Shown here piece after piece: positions 37,791-52,586 of a DNA stretch of 64,000 nucleotides. How positions within the stretch are numbered: the first letter of the stretch is position 1; every line of letters begins with the position of its first letter. The stretch comes from Litomosoides sigmodontis (lineage: Eukaryota > Nematoda > Chromadorea > Rhabditida > Onchocercidae). Below the pieces are notes generated by a model. The model had not been told where the DNA came from. It was given only the letters and a program-made list of their open reading frames with translations, and ran no database searches. The position numbers were made by a program, and so were the translations under genes. The DNA lies in NCBI GenBank assembly GCA_963070105.1, contig OY718808.1:9957398-10021397 (forward strand), read 5' to 3'.

Positions 37791-39827
37791 AAAGCTTATG
37801 ATGAGATGCAAATTTCTTTACTATCATAAGTTGTTAGTACACGATGGAAGCATTAAGCAAAAAGAAAGTAATAATAAATGTGCAAATGGATTTCATCAAA
37901 ACAACGGACTGAAAAAAAATTGCGTTAAATCGTTTGCTGAAATATTAATTAATTGAAAGGCTCTAGTTCCTTTTCCAAGCAACAAAAACAACATTTCAAT
38001 CGGATATGAGCAATGCTTTGGGATCTTTGATCAAATATCTCAAATGGCCATGATATTTTCCGAGGGGAGGAGAAAGTGGTGACTGAAAAAATGGACATTG
38101 TGAGGACATGTTGCTCCCAGAGTTCTCATCATTTATATTTCAGCCTTCAAGAACTACTTCACTTTAGATGAATAGATAATTAATGGGAAATTGTATGCAT
38201 AGCTTATTTGTCCAAGATTTGGCCGATGCCTGAAAGGACTAACCTTTGGTGGAGTGAACATGGTGAAGCCAAAATCCTGGATAATGATAATGACAACGGT
38301 CGATTTTTGATATGTGCATCCACTAAAATCTTAACAGAAGTTATAATCTTTATTCTTTCCAGCAACTTTTTGAGGTAGAGAAATTTGAAAATATCAATTA
38401 ATTGCTGATATCTGAAGTTAAGAATATTTGATCTGTTCATCTCATTTTAATTGATCAGTAAGTGGCAAGTTAAACTCTTACCGTTTATTGGTGTTAGTGA
38501 TGATAACGACATGTGATGCATTTTATTTTCTTTTATTTCAATTCGAAAAGTTCGAGGCAAAACTTCGTCCCAGCCTAAAATAATTTTTTGGAAAACACTG
38601 AAAGAGTTGCATCAACGAAAAGCCTTCGTTACGCTATTTTTCCAAAGTTTTAAAAATAATTCAGAATAAGCGAATTTGAATTGTTGAAATAATGCAGCGC
38701 GCCAGCTAATTGGTTAATTAATTATTATATACATAACATTATCTCCCAGCTGAATATTTTTGGGTCAAATAACGTCTGCAACGAAATCTAGCAGTGTGAG
38801 TATAGTAGCCGCATGAACACTTAATATAAAGGTGACAATTTCGGCCAATAAGTGAAGTCACTTTGTGTTGAACGTTGTAAATATTAAAATAAACAAAAGA
38901 AATTGCAATGTAAAGGGAATGCATCGTTCATTCTTCTCTGTAAAACGATGTTTGGTAAAATTTTAATTAAATAATCAAGCAGGAGCAAATGAAAGATGAT
39001 AAATCAGAAAATTAAATTAAAAAGTTTCAGAAAAAATTTATGTCAGTGAAATTAAAATTAAGCGAATGGGAAATTCTTCGCAGCGATGCAAGTAGAATGA
39101 ATATGCGAAATGCAATAATGTGAAATGAAAAATTGAAGCCTTTCTTCGTTAGCAAAAAAATTCCAGAAAAAAATTTCAAATATAATTTTATTAACAAAAT
39201 ATTCGCTGAGTTATTTGGTAAAAAATTTTCTAATCAATTTTGCTTCATTGAAAATAATTTGCTTTCACTTTTATTTTTACAAATTATTATAATTTTGTCA
39301 GAGTTGTGAGGAATTGCTTACTTCTTCATTACACCAGACGAATTTTGACAATCTTATCTTCTGCTCCTTTACTTTACTACTTCATCTCATCGAAACTGAT
39401 CTTTCTTCATTCCCCTTCCAATTATTGAAACTCTGGTTCATTTTATCTTTTTCACACTCATCACAGCAATTTTAAAACTTTTCACCCATTTCATTGAATT
39501 TTGAAAATTCTTAATGTGCTATAAATAGTATCTGGTTTCTGCTGCTAGAATGATATGAATGTTTGATTAAAACTGATGAAAGACATAACGAAATTCTCCT
39601 AAAACTGCCAAAAATTCTTATTTGAATATCCCTGAGGAGAAAAGTCACTTTATTTTATGCTTCGATTTTTTCTTTCCTTGCAAATTAATAAATCACCCTG
39701 ATTTAGTGACTTTCTTCCTCTCCTTCTTCAGAGAAAGCAATGAAAAAATAGAGGGAGGAATCGGTAAACCGTACCGAATTAACATCACTTCCCACACTTT
39801 GGGAAAAATTTTTAAAATAATGAAAGA

Positions 39828-39912
39828 GAAAAGGCAGTTTAAGGAATGAGTTAATGCTTAATTGCGCTAAGAAAAGGCAGTTTAAGGAATGAGTTAGTGC
39901 TTAATGGGCTAA
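39828..39912. repeat. Imperfect 43-bp tandem duplication
   Basis: Copy 1 (39828-39870) and copy 2 (39871-39912) both begin GAAAAGGCAGTTTAAGGAAT and stay alike to GCTAA. They differ at one A/G and by a 1-bp indel plus a change near the end. They are directly adjacent. Confidence 0.9.
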
Positions 39913-40470
39913 TACTGCGAAACGCGCGCAATTAAGTGCATGCATAATAAGAAAGAAACGAGAAGTGAAAGAGCAGAGAACTTCCAATTGCACCAATTTA
40001 GAATCCTTTTTTTTCAACCGAAACCTGGAAGCAGTTCGTTTTTCGATTCGTTCTTTAAGGAGCAATCAGAATACATTTCATACCAACCCACTTCTACCAA
40101 CAAATTATGGAGTGATAATAAAGCAATGCTCAGACTTCACTCCTTCAACTGCACGTGTAAGAAATGAGTGACTTACAGGGTTGGCAATAACTGTGTTGAC
40201 AACAAATTTACTTTACGAAACAAATGAATGAATTCAATGCCTGCGCAAAGTTCCAAATCAGTTAGCAGTGGCTTATTTGAAGCGAAGATCCATCCGGTCG
40301 ACAGAGTTATAATAACGATGAACTGATGGCTAAGAAAAAGCAACAGGACGAGTTTCTTGGCTTAATGTCTCTTAGCTTTGGCTATCTAAACAATGTTATG
40401 CTTTTACTAGAGGCTGTAATTCAATAACGAAAAATATTTTACTCTTTGACATCCTCATGATTCCAAAAAG

Positions 40471-41014
40471 GAATTGAAGTTAATTTAATCGACGGGATGA
40501 AGGGAAAGGCCGAATTTCGAGCCAGAGTTTGTTTCCCACCTTGATGCATGTCACTTCTAATATTTTCAGCTGTATATAACTGATTTCATTTCCAATAACT
40601 AATCTGGTAGAAATATACAGTCACAGAGCTAATTGGCCAAGTCATTAAGGTCTAAGTAACGGACACAAAATGATATCAACAAGTTATGGAAATATTTTTT
40701 AGATGAATTGAAAAAACAATCGGCAAAATGTTATTAAAAAAAGGAAAGGAAATTAAAATAAAAATGCAATTTCAGAAATGACAGCTTCCCATTTCCCTTT
40801 CATCTTCTCTTAAACTTGCATACGTCCTTTTCAGGATAATGCAAATGTGTTCAATCTGCACGGGAATGTTAAGTTTGATAATCGTACCGTTGAGCACAAC
40901 ATCCGGAAGGAAATAAATCCTGCTCACTTAGAAATAGCTTTAAGGGAGGAAGGCCATTCCGTCTACAATGTCGGAATGAAGCCCGGCCGAGAAACGGAGA
41001 GTTGCATTAAATGA
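40471..41014 (+). CDS. Unidentified gene, last exon (and probable penultimate exon)
   Basis: The last exon, 40835-41014, follows a good acceptor (CGTCCTTTTCAG) and encodes 59 residues to a TGA. It begins DNANVFNLHGNVKFDNRTV and ends SVYNVGMKPGRETESCIK. GC content and amino-acid use jump relative to the flanks, and the frame is open throughout. A likely preceding exon, 40471-40526, ends at a nematode-type donor (CCAGA|GTTTGT) in matching phase 0 and encodes IEVNLIDGMKGKAEFRAR. Its acceptor (CCAAAAAG) is weak. An NRT sequence would be a glycosylation site if the protein is secreted. The family is not recognised, and further upstream exons must exist because no start codon is present. The giant ATT array begins about 45 bp beyond the stop, probably in its 3' UTR or flank. 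Confidence 0.5.
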
Positions 41015-41056
41015 GCGCAATGAGAGCATTCAATGAAAGTGTAGCAAAAATGCAGT

Positions 41057-42290
<1,234 letters not shown>

Positions 42291-45200
42291 TTATATGAGT
42301 TAATAAGCTGCAAAATGAGGCATGGATGAAATATGCGAAGGAGGCAGAGAAAGGGAGCAAATGACACAGTTTGTATAATTTAATTTACTTCTTTTTTTGC
42401 AAACCAACCCCTGTTTCCATCAGTTCTCATCCACGTCATCCATTACTTTCCGTCTCTAATCAGTCAATTTAGTAGACATCGTCAATCGATGGAAAGATAA
42501 CATCGTAGTGTTGCATGGACACACTTCAGATCAGTAAACAACACACACAAAGATGGATGTGCTAGAGCTAGCTAGCTAGCTAGCTAGCTTCTCTTCACAT
42601 CGCATGCTTTTCCCTTCAGGTCCACGAGCAAGAACTGGCTGATGACGGTTGCCGTTTGTTGAAATGGCGTGAAATAACCTCTGTTGTTGTATTTTGACAG
42701 CAAAACAAAGGCCTGTCGTCGATTCAGTACGCCTCCAAGCATCTTCCCGTCCTGCCAACTATCACTGTGTCGGTGGGCAAGCAGTAGGAGAATTTGGAAC
42801 AAAAAGAATTTGGAGCAAAAGAACCGAAAGCTTGAAGGAATGAAAGCGTCAGAACTGAAAATATGGGAAATTAAGTTCACTTAACAAAGCATTGCCAACT
42901 ACAGCATCAGTTCGCGTAATTAATTAATGCAACCGCTCTATCACATCCTTGAATGAGCCAAAAGAGTGGGAAGCAAAAAACAGTCTGCAGAAAGTGAATT
43001 CAGAAAGTGCCATTTGTTAAGTACATATCCTTCCATTGCAAACTTCATGTAAAATGAAAAAGCGATTTTTAGTTCCGCTTTTTTGTTCCTTCTGTCTTTT
43101 CTTATCCAATACTAGCCATTAATTTTTATTCCCTCAATTATTATTATACTATTATAAGTTTTAGATGCAATCGCTGATCGTTCCTTACCTGTGCGCTAAG
43201 CACTCCCTGCAAAATGTCCTGATTTCAGGCCGTCTGCTACATTGCGCCCTACACTGCCGTGCTGCAAACATCGACGATTTGCTTATACAGATAGACTGAA
43301 ATGCTGCTAATATAATGTATTGATGCATTAGAAAGGTGCCGATACCCTAACGGCTCATGCAAAATTCACTGACATTCTTCACCCATTGAAAATACATTGA
43401 TAAGACATGTTAGAAATTGATCTAACGATGTTTTGGTCAAGAAAAGGAGTGTCCAATTTACTAGGTCGAATGTTAGTTTAATCTATTTGTATTCTTAAAT
43501 TACGATCCGACGCAATATTTTTAATTATAGTAAGCTCATTCTTTTATAAGTGGCTAATTAGGATGAGTTGTGGAGTTCCCCTAAACTTAGCATATCGATC
43601 GATAAATGGATGAAATTAATGATGCAAGTTTTCATTGACTGCAAATTTAAACTATTCCTTCAGCAATACAACTGGCGAAACAATATTGTCAATGAGAGAA
43701 TTCCTGCAATTCTAAAAAATTATTTCTGATCATAGGCGGATACCTTTTCCTCATTTCAGAGAGATCATGAAAGAAGCGTAAAAGTGGCTGGTAATAAAAG
43801 GAAGTAGAGGATGGGAAAATTTCTTGAATGAAAAGGAAAAAGGAAAATTCGATACTGTTGGAAAAACCTGAAATTAAAATAAAGGTTACATCCAGGTTTA
43901 AAATGCAAAGTAAATTTTTGCATTGTTAGAAATTGATGAGCACAAAATTTTACATCGTTTTTTATCATTCTTCATTGGCTGTCATCCTGCTCTTTTACAA
44001 CATAACAATTAAAAGAAAAAACATTCCGGCTGTTGCACATTTATTTTCCGACGCTTAACATATTTTCATTTGTTCAAAGCAGACGAAAATTTTGTGAGAA
44101 ATTCAAAAACAAAAGGCTTTGAAAAGAATAGTGGATAAAGGAGACACTGCAATTAAAATGAAATATGATTAGTTAAATAATAGCCAAAAACGACCAATCT
44201 TTTATCTACTTATAGTTTTAGCTTCGAAGGCAAAAGGTGAAAAATCACCTTTAATTTTTTCGCCAACATTTTTGCACGTGCTTAATATTTAACATTTGTT
44301 TTGCAAATTTTAATTTAAACTTCGTGAAGTGATATGATGCAAGGTTTTAGGAATTAAATTTTGAACGAAATCGAATTCACGTCTGAAACATAAAATTGGT
44401 AGATAATTGTTTTGAATTAATTTAGATAAAATTTGATTTCATTTGCATGCGCATGCTTGACCTTCGGATGCTTCTCATACATACTAGTCATTTATGTATC
44501 ATCCTTTGCCAAAAAAAGAATACAGCAAATAACACATATCAAAGCGTTGTGAATATGAAGACGAATTGAATTAATTTTGGTTTTAATTTAATTATTCTCA
44601 ATAACTAACCTGTGGTAGCCATTTTCGGTGCAAAGCACTGGAAATAAATTGATTATCAACACACTTCAAAATTAATCGGTTATTTTACACCACCTCCCAG
44701 ATAGAAGGATTTTTTTCCTCTCATTGCATAACCGCTCTCCATTTATTATTATTTTTTCAAATGAAAAGTCTAATCAAAATGTAATTCGCACATTTTATAT
44801 TAAAAGTGAAACTTAGAGCAATCCATCACATAATTTCTTTGGAAAGGTGCGGCGCGTAGTAAGCTTTATTATTTCGACTGATTCTGGGTGTAATATGATA
44901 TTTCTTCTATTAGGTTTCATTTCAAAACATTTTCAAGATCCAAAGCAACCTTTCAACTTTCTTGAAATGGTGCTGCTAACTGGAAGTTTAACGAACCGAT
45001 CCATTAATTAGTTTAGCCTTGGGCTTGTGTGGTGAAAGCTAAAGCAATTAGTGAATTGATTAATCCATTGACTGAAGGGATTGATCAATAAGCTTATGTC
45101 AATAAACTAAACAATAAGCTAATTCTACATGTGAATTAAGTTGGATGAATCATTTTCAATTAGAGAGGGGAAATTGGTGAGTTCAAAGGCATCCTAAAAA

Positions 45201-48200
45201 CCTACAGCAATCCTTTTAAAAATTGTCATAATAATTTCGGTAATTTATGGTGTTGTTTATTATGTGCAAACGAAATGGTAATGAAATATTGTTATTTCAA
45301 GTAACGACTAGTAAAATTCGGTTAGAAATAATTATGTTGGTTTGAACACAGTCATCAATTGGAGCAATATCTATATGGTCACGTGATGTCGACAGGAAAG
45401 CCATTTTTTTTATTTTGACAAAAAATAGTTTCAACAGCGCTAGACGGTGGGAGGTGGACAATAGTGACAGCAGCAATCGGTCTAACAGTACCAAAACAAA
45501 TTATTGGGGTTGTGTTTCAGTGGGAATTGAATAGAGAGATAAGCTGATCACGCAATTAACTCGCGTTATTTATTCATTAAGCAAGCGGTGATAATGCTAA
45601 TTAATGAGGGACGGTGACAGCGATGACGCTGATAGTGTCGAGCGAAGAAGGATGAATGATAATCAGCAGTGACTGATTTCTTTTCCTCCTCCTCCGAAAG
45701 GATGATAAGAGCAGGAGAAATTTTTTCCTCTTCTTTTTTTCTAAATGCGCTCTATTTCTTGCTCGACGACAGAGTTAAAACCAAAAAGTAGTAATCCGAT
45801 TTTCGCATTAAAAGTGAGTAGCAAATCAGAAAATCAAATCGGAACATAATAGTATTACTTAATTAACTTCACTTTTATCACGGTTACGCGTTACGATTTA
45901 TCACGTTACGATGAGTTCATCGCATAGCCATTACTATTACTGTTGTAACAATCGCTATTTATATCAATACCAATATCGATGTGCAGTGGTATACAGTATC
46001 TCCATCAACATAGCAACAATTGCCACTCTAAACGCCATGTGTTGCAATATATACGTCACTTGTATTTTTATTACGATTAGCATTTTAAAAATTATTTTGG
46101 GTATGAATTCAAATTTCAATTTGAGGAAGTTTTTCGCCAATTTTTGAAGTAAAATTCCGCAATGAGGAAGATAGACGTCTGTTGGAATTCGTCTGAGAGA
46201 ACTTGGTATTTAAAGAGTTTATCGAGACATAGTCAAATAGCAACGAAGGTGACTGTGTTACAGAAAGGTTAATTGGGAACCTACAGCAAAAATTCGGCTT
46301 ATTTGAGCTCATTAGCGGCAAGAGTAAGAGAATCGAAGGGTTCGTCATGGGTACAGCGATTACGAATGCGCTTACAGCCATTACTATTCACGGCTAATTG
46401 GACCAGATGACCTGTTTGTTCTAAATAGAAACGCATATCTGTTGGGACACTATCACGATTGTTTTTTTTATAAGGAAATATTTTTTATATAAATGTTTTA
46501 TAATTTTGCAATTTTATATAATTTTATATAAAAATTTTTATATTCTGGAATTCCAGTAACCTTGTGATAAAACAATGAAGGACGGAAATAATTTTGCACC
46601 GATTTTTAACATAAAACATAAAACGCTACCCACCAGAAAAAGTAGTTCTATTCATAACTAATGGAAAGAAGGGTTCATTTTAATCCTGCTCGTAAAGTCC
46701 AGTCTCATCTGGTCGAATGTGGAAAACAACAGCTGCCAGGCTGGAATGACGAAGTTCCCACTAGGAACTTTTTTAGGGCTTAAACAACCAACCATCTATG
46801 TACATGCCGGGGCTATTTCATATGAAAGAAAACTAGGAGTAGTTTAAACGCAAATGAATTAAATGATCATATAGCCTCTCTTATTGATGTGGTAGAAGAT
46901 GACAAATAGGATAAGAAGATTTGCAATTAATGGCTCTTAGCTTTATCCAGCGCAGAAGAAGCAGCACTGTTGGAATAAATTTGCATTAATCGTTTTGAAT
47001 TAAAGGGCATTATTTGTAGCCGTGAAGAACTGAAACTCCTTCTGCCAGTGAATGCCGAAAAATTGCACAGTTATGCATAATTGTTAAATAATGTCGGCTA
47101 GGAAAATCCGATTATTTAAAGGCAAGTTTCTTCCAAATTAAAAAACCTAAGATTGTATAGGATGAGCACTAGGAAACGCAAAGGGACTGAAAATTAATAT
47201 TTTTATTTAATAGTGATGCCAACTTCTTGAAGATATTAATTTTTGAGTATAACTATTTCTTTTGACAATATTCTGTGAATATTTTGATAAAAAAATTAAA
47301 TTTAGTATTGAAATTATATTGCAATGAAAGCATATAATATTTATTGCTTTCAATTCAAATTGCCTTCAAATCAGCTTAGGATTTACACAAAAAATACGAT
47401 ATGTTGTTTTCAAATGCTTTTCATAAAAATATATAAAATACATAGATGGAAATTTAATTTAAACTTTAATTAAATCCTGCAATTAACTAAACTGAGTAGC
47501 TCGCACTTTTCTAGCACATTTTAAACAATTCTCAAGTTTTCTTCCACATTGAAACTATTGCGAACCAACAAAAGAAATGATCCTAATCAATCGACTCATT
47601 AATAATATTCCATTCCTTCAATGTCTGCTTTCAACCACAATTTTTTTTAATATTAACATAAAGAAGCAAATATTTTCATCGTCATGCTAAATGCTAATTA
47701 TTAGTAATGATATGTCGTAAATTTTATTACTCCCTACTGCTCCCTTTTTTCACACATTATTTTTATTTCCCCTCCTATTTGTCGAATTTTTTAATTTTGT
47801 CTTTGAACAATTAATCATTGGCTGTCTCTGATGAAACGCCAGCAGTCCCAAAAATTTAATCTTTAGTAATAGCTCTTTTCAATTTCGCGGTGAATGTCTT
47901 TGCAGACTATTGTCTTAAGAAAAGGTTGAAAAGTGAAACAGTTAGAGAACTCTAACCTGAAATTTAGTGTTATTTTTACGACTGGTGATTTTCACAAAAT
48001 ATATTATTGTATTTTCCACTGTACATTTCACTAAAATATTACCTTGAAGTAGTATGTAAATAAGCAGTAAGTTAGGCGAGAGTTGTTCATCAATAAAGCA
48101 TCTAAATAATGACTACATGAATAATTATTTGCGTAATTGTCCATAAATGTCACATTTCGTGAAATTTGGTCCTATATTTAATTAATTCATTTACGGTAGT

Positions 48201-48834
48201 GGAAAGTGGTGAAACTAGGCAAACAGTAGTTAATTAGCAAGAATTTATTGCATTCATGACTTGCGTTTTCCGTCATATTGTTCATTAGTTGAACTACAAG
48301 TTTTCGGTGTCGTATTTGGTAAGCAAAAGAAAAAGTTGTGAAGCCATCATTTATTAATTAGCCATACAACTTCCTTCCTCACCAACTATAGGAAGATCTG
48401 CAGATGCATATCAATAAAGCGTAGGGGAAATGGTAAAGAATGATGAATTAAATTTGATTGTAAAAGATTCTGAAAATTAGTGGGAATGAATGGGTGAGGA
48501 AGTTTGAGCGAGGATTAACGATTTCACGGTTGAAAATATCAGTGCGAATATCTTAGCAAGCGAGAAGTAACTGAAACAGATTAGTGATTAAAGGCCAGAA
48601 AAGCGAAGAAATTAGGAGGAAGGAGAAAAGGACAGAGAGTAATTCCAAAATTCAGCCTTTTGAAGAGGTGCAAATTGACATTTGTGACAGAGAGGATGAG
48701 AGGAAAAGTTTCAAAGCATTGTAACTGCCACATGATAAACAGAAGATGCCATCAGCTTCGTATCACATGCCGCTTTTTCAAATCTTTTAAAATAACGAAA
48801 ACAAGACAAAAGAGTGCTTTTGTAAAACTTTCAG
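42291..48834. other. Non-coding AT-rich stretch
   Basis: No frame with both protein-like composition and splice signals was found. It includes a CTAG array at 42561, a 12-bp perfect palindrome GCATGCGCATGC near 44448, and an extremely AT-rich segment at about 46460-46545. Likely intergenic, or long intron. Confidence 0.45.
42561..42590. repeat. (CTAG)n tetranucleotide array
   Basis: About six tandem self-complementary GCTA/CTAG units (GCTAGCTAGCTAGC). The array is palindromic at every register. Confidence 0.9.
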
Positions 48835-48975
48835 ATGGAAAGTTTCTCGGACACGAGGCTTATTTTAAAAATCCAGAAATCAGGAAAATGTCAAGTCGTA
48901 CAGAAAGCTGCCAGCATATGTTCTGAATTTACAGGTTTTGTGGATTACCCGAATGTTTGTGCTGCCGAAGATTAG
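48835..48975 (+). CDS. Candidate small ORF with trans-splice-like start, unidentified
   Basis: The acceptor-like sequence AAAACTTTCAG directly abuts an ATG that opens 46 codons to a TAG. The peptide begins MESFSDTRLILKIQKSGK and ends TGFVDYPNVCAAED, with four Cys. An internal ACAG|GTTTTG could be a donor, making this a first exon instead. The same DNA is open in another frame upstream and through it, so the frame is not proven. No family is recognised. Confidence 0.27.
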   Translation: MESFSDTRLILKIQKSGKCQVVQKAASICSEFTGFVDYPNVCAAED

Positions 48976-49238
48976 TATCGATAATTACTTTGTTGAAGAA
49001 GAACAGATACCGTTAACGGTAGTGGATAAACACTATCTGAATTATTATATAATGAGGAGTACTGGAATGCTGCATGTAGTACAACGATGCATGATAACGA
49101 TTCGATCGCAGTTTAGGAAGCAAGTATGAAGTGCATTAGGAAGGTCACTGGTGGTCATTTGCTTGTTGGTTGTTGAGCGTAGTTGTTGACTGTTGTTTGT
49201 TGGCTTCTGCTATATCTCGCTCGGTAAAAAGGGATTAA

Positions 49239-49535
49239 TTGCTGTTATATGATATCGGAACTGTACTTTGGTCAAAGCAAAGGACTAAACGTTTTGCTAA
49301 TGAAGCAACTAATGATGTACAGAACTCTCTAATTTGTGCCGACCATATTTCGAGGCTTCCACAGCATGTGGGATATAAACAAAAGACAGAAAGAGCGATT
49401 CATTTATTTTTTCTGAAAGGAAAAAGTAGTATATTAAAAAAGTTTCCGGAAGGCGATCCAAAAACAAAGTACGAAAGAAAAAGACGAAAATCTTGTGGGA
49501 GAAAGGAACCATTCCAATTTATGCCTCCGGAATAA
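49239..49535 (+). CDS. Candidate coding segment, unidentified
   Basis: A 98-codon open frame without an initiating ATG at its 5' end, containing NSLICADHISRLPQHVGYKQ and a basic stretch (KTKYERKRRKSCGRK) before QFMPPE and a TAA stop. A TGTACAG acceptor at about 49321 could start an exon inside it. Other protein-like frames lie at 48940-49127 (ISIDNYFVEEEQIPLTVVDK) and 50040-50270 (FGHHFELKHDAAKKPTYAF). Together they suggest a plus-strand gene or a decayed one. Splicing could not be resolved. Confidence 0.25.
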   Translation: MLLYDIGTVLWSKQRTKRFANEATNDVQNSLICADHISRLPQHVGYKQKTERAIHLFFLKGKSSILKKFPEGDPKTKYERKRRKSCGRKEPFQFMPPE

Positions 49536-50279
49536 TTGCTCATGTCACGGAAACGTAGTTGAAAAGTTGTAAAAAGGAAATAACGAATACTTTGGAGATG
49601 GATCTTTCTTGGAAAAGTCTAAATCGACCTAAAAGAAAGAATTAAGGAGAAAACTCGATAAACCACTTCCAATTTAGGAAAGATTTCAGTGAGCACTTGA
49701 GAGTAAAAGAAAATGGAAAAAAGGTCAGCAAAGCCGGAGATGAGCCAATCTTTATATAAATTAAGTTCATACGCAGTCGTTTACCTTTGTTTCTCATTCC
49801 CTAACTTCTTTTTTTCCTTCATAGTTCATATATTTAAAATTACTGCCACATTTGTGAAAATTTTTGTCTCGTAGAAGAGTGATATATGTCTTTACCTGCA
49901 AATTGATGTCTCACAAAAGATTTGAACACAAAAGTTATTTGCTAACATTTATTTCTCTTCAGCATTCGCATAGGAGTGAAGCTTTTATGATGGATGAAAC
50001 TTATCCGCTTTTATGTTACAGATTATGCGACACTATATTAATATGACTGTGCTATGTTACACAACATTCGGCCATCACTTCGAATTGAAACATGACGCAG
50101 CGAAGAAACCCACCTATGCTTTCAACGTAACGATCTCCCAGACATACCGGACAAGTGGAGCAGGAAACCTGCAAGTGGAGCATTTCGTAACTTTTATAAG
50201 AATAGTCCTTTCCGAAAAGAAATGTACTGCTTATTCACTATCGCTTTCGTACAGATTAATCACCGCATAAAAAATTGTT

Positions 50280-52586
50280 TTACTTCCCTTTTTTAAAACA
50301 ATTATCATATGACAGCGCCGTTAAACTGAGCAGCGACTCAAGGGAGGAAAAAGGGAGCGAAGTGTAACACTGCTTAAATATTAAAATGAAAGAAACAAAT
50401 AAAACAATAAATTCCGATAATATACATCTAACACAGAGTTCAGCTTTAAATGATTACTTTAAGCATAAGTTTGATGCAGCAAGAAAGATGGCAAGGTAGT
50501 GTTGAAGACAAAAAATAAAACTATCGCAAAAAATTTTGACATGTAGCGTAAAGTCATCATATACAAGATAATTTCCGGCAACAGCATACCGTATCTTAAC
50601 AAGGCTCAGAATTTAAGAGGCAACTCAAGATGATCTCCTCTTACTCCGTCAAAACCGGAATAAAAAATGTCATCATCCAGTTCCCTATATAAAATGCCGG
50701 GACAGTGCACTGAACAATCGCCTCCGACAGCGAATTATCCTAAACTTAAACCAATTTCAATGTCAGTTTTTGAGAACACATACACCTGCAAAAATCAAAT
50801 AATGAACAAAAAACCTTCATTAAACAATAATTCATTTCTGAAAATTACCGCACCGAACAGTATTCACAAGAAACCCTAAAATTACAAATTATATACTATA
50901 CAATGACAAGCACATTTTAAAACCAACAATAATGAAAAAGCAAACAAGATAGGTTAACCCGCCAAGAGCTAGAAAAAACAAATAATGAGCGATTAATGCA
51001 TGAGCAACAAAACACTGAAAATGTATATTCTTATCCTTCCAAAAAACCCATTTTTACCGGGGAATTCCGATACCATTCTTAACACGCTAAACCTACAGAT
51101 TTTTATCACAAACAATAAATAGCAATTTTATATGACAGTTTCCTAATTCATAAACTTCTTATAAGCTTTAAGCAATAAAGAAGTGAATGTATAATCCGCA
51201 CATAGCTAAAAAAAATGTATTGCTTAAGGGAATACAACCAGCACAATGTACAATATAATTATATGATTGATTGATTAAAAGTATAATAAATCAGATGTAA
51301 TACTGTGCATATGAGGAAGGTCTAGTATAACAATACCCCTGAAGAAAACTGTTATCCTTTTTTCAAAAATCAATTTAGAAAACCGCATCTCTCTAGAAAC
51401 TTGACACTGAAATGAACCATTAGACACCACGTCTACAAATTAAAATCTTAATCCTAAAAGAGTCAAAATTTAATGTCGTTAATGTTAACTCATGCAATAA
51501 CCTCGCGATTCTCCAGGACTAACATAAAAGATAAATGCAACATCTGCAGGAGAGAACGAGTGAAATGAATGAAGACAAATATTTCACACCATAGCTTGAA
51601 AGAAAAAATTTTAAGGAAAATAAATGCATCACTTATAACACCAGTTATACTTCCAGATGCAGATATTGAAACAATTAATGCTCTGACTTCCATATATTTC
51701 GTTTGTTTAAAATTTATTAAATCTTAAATAATGCTAAGTGAATTCGAAAACACATCAAGATGTAGGGAACTGAAGATAATATGGATCAATAATAAGTCTG
51801 AAAGTTGATTTCGGGAGAAATAACGAAATATAGGAAAAAGAATGCATCATTGCTAAACACATAAATAGCCAAAGACAAATAAGCAAGCATAAAAGACACT
51901 TCTATTTATGAAAAATGAACGCATAGGCAAAGAAAACAAGTGACTGAAGAATCCCATAAACTACCGAATTTGAGTACAATCAAAACTACATTTTAAATAT
52001 ATGTCGTAGATGAGACCTTCTTAACTCCTTTGCCTTTATGGCTGGTGTTTTATACTTTAGCTGCTCCTAAACAACTTTCTACAACTTTTAGTAAAAAAAT
52101 GAAAACTTTTCAATCCATCAGACTACTTTCATAAATTTAACACCATATCTTCTTTCGACCATCTCGAGAGCACATCCGCACCTCATTTAGAAAAAAACCA
52201 GTTGCAATTCTCATCAAATTATGCTAACCATAAGTTTGATTTCGGTATAAAAGCACAAAAAAGTAGCATACTAGCAGGAGCAGAAACAAAATTTTGTTTA
52301 CATAACTTCTCAAAACAGCAAGTACTGCTGATGAGAAGTGTAAACGGAAATTCGTTCAGCTTTCAATCTCCAACTGAATACCGATCAAGTCGGAAAGAAG
52401 TCGCACAGCTTGCTCTGCTGAAATCTGAAAAATATAATGGTAATAAATCTCCATAAATTTGGTGCCATTTAAAGCGTTAACTGGATATAAATATCAAAGA
52501 AAAAAATGACGGCCGTGATAGGTTATTTGCATAAATGCGAAATTACATATACATGTGTTTGAATAGATACAGCAACTAACTACAAA
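50280..52586. other. Non-coding stretch 3' of the GYF-domain gene
   Basis: AT-rich and A-biased on the plus strand, with only short unlikely frames on either strand. It could hold the 3' UTR of the GYF-domain gene next to 52587. No convincing downstream exon of that gene was seen. Confidence 0.45.

Larger units (their letters stand above)
34080..40470. other. Non-coding stretch with simple repeats
   Basis: AT-rich DNA with a compound trinucleotide repeat (36472-36564), a G-run tract (37736-37790) and a tandem duplication (39828-39912). At 39940-40160 two plus-strand frames are open and end near a good donor (CACGT|GTAAGA), and a 32-codon frame ending EAKIHPVDRVIITMN lies near 40230-40325. 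These may be upstream exons of the gene ending at 41014, but phases could not be reconciled. Confidence 0.35.
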
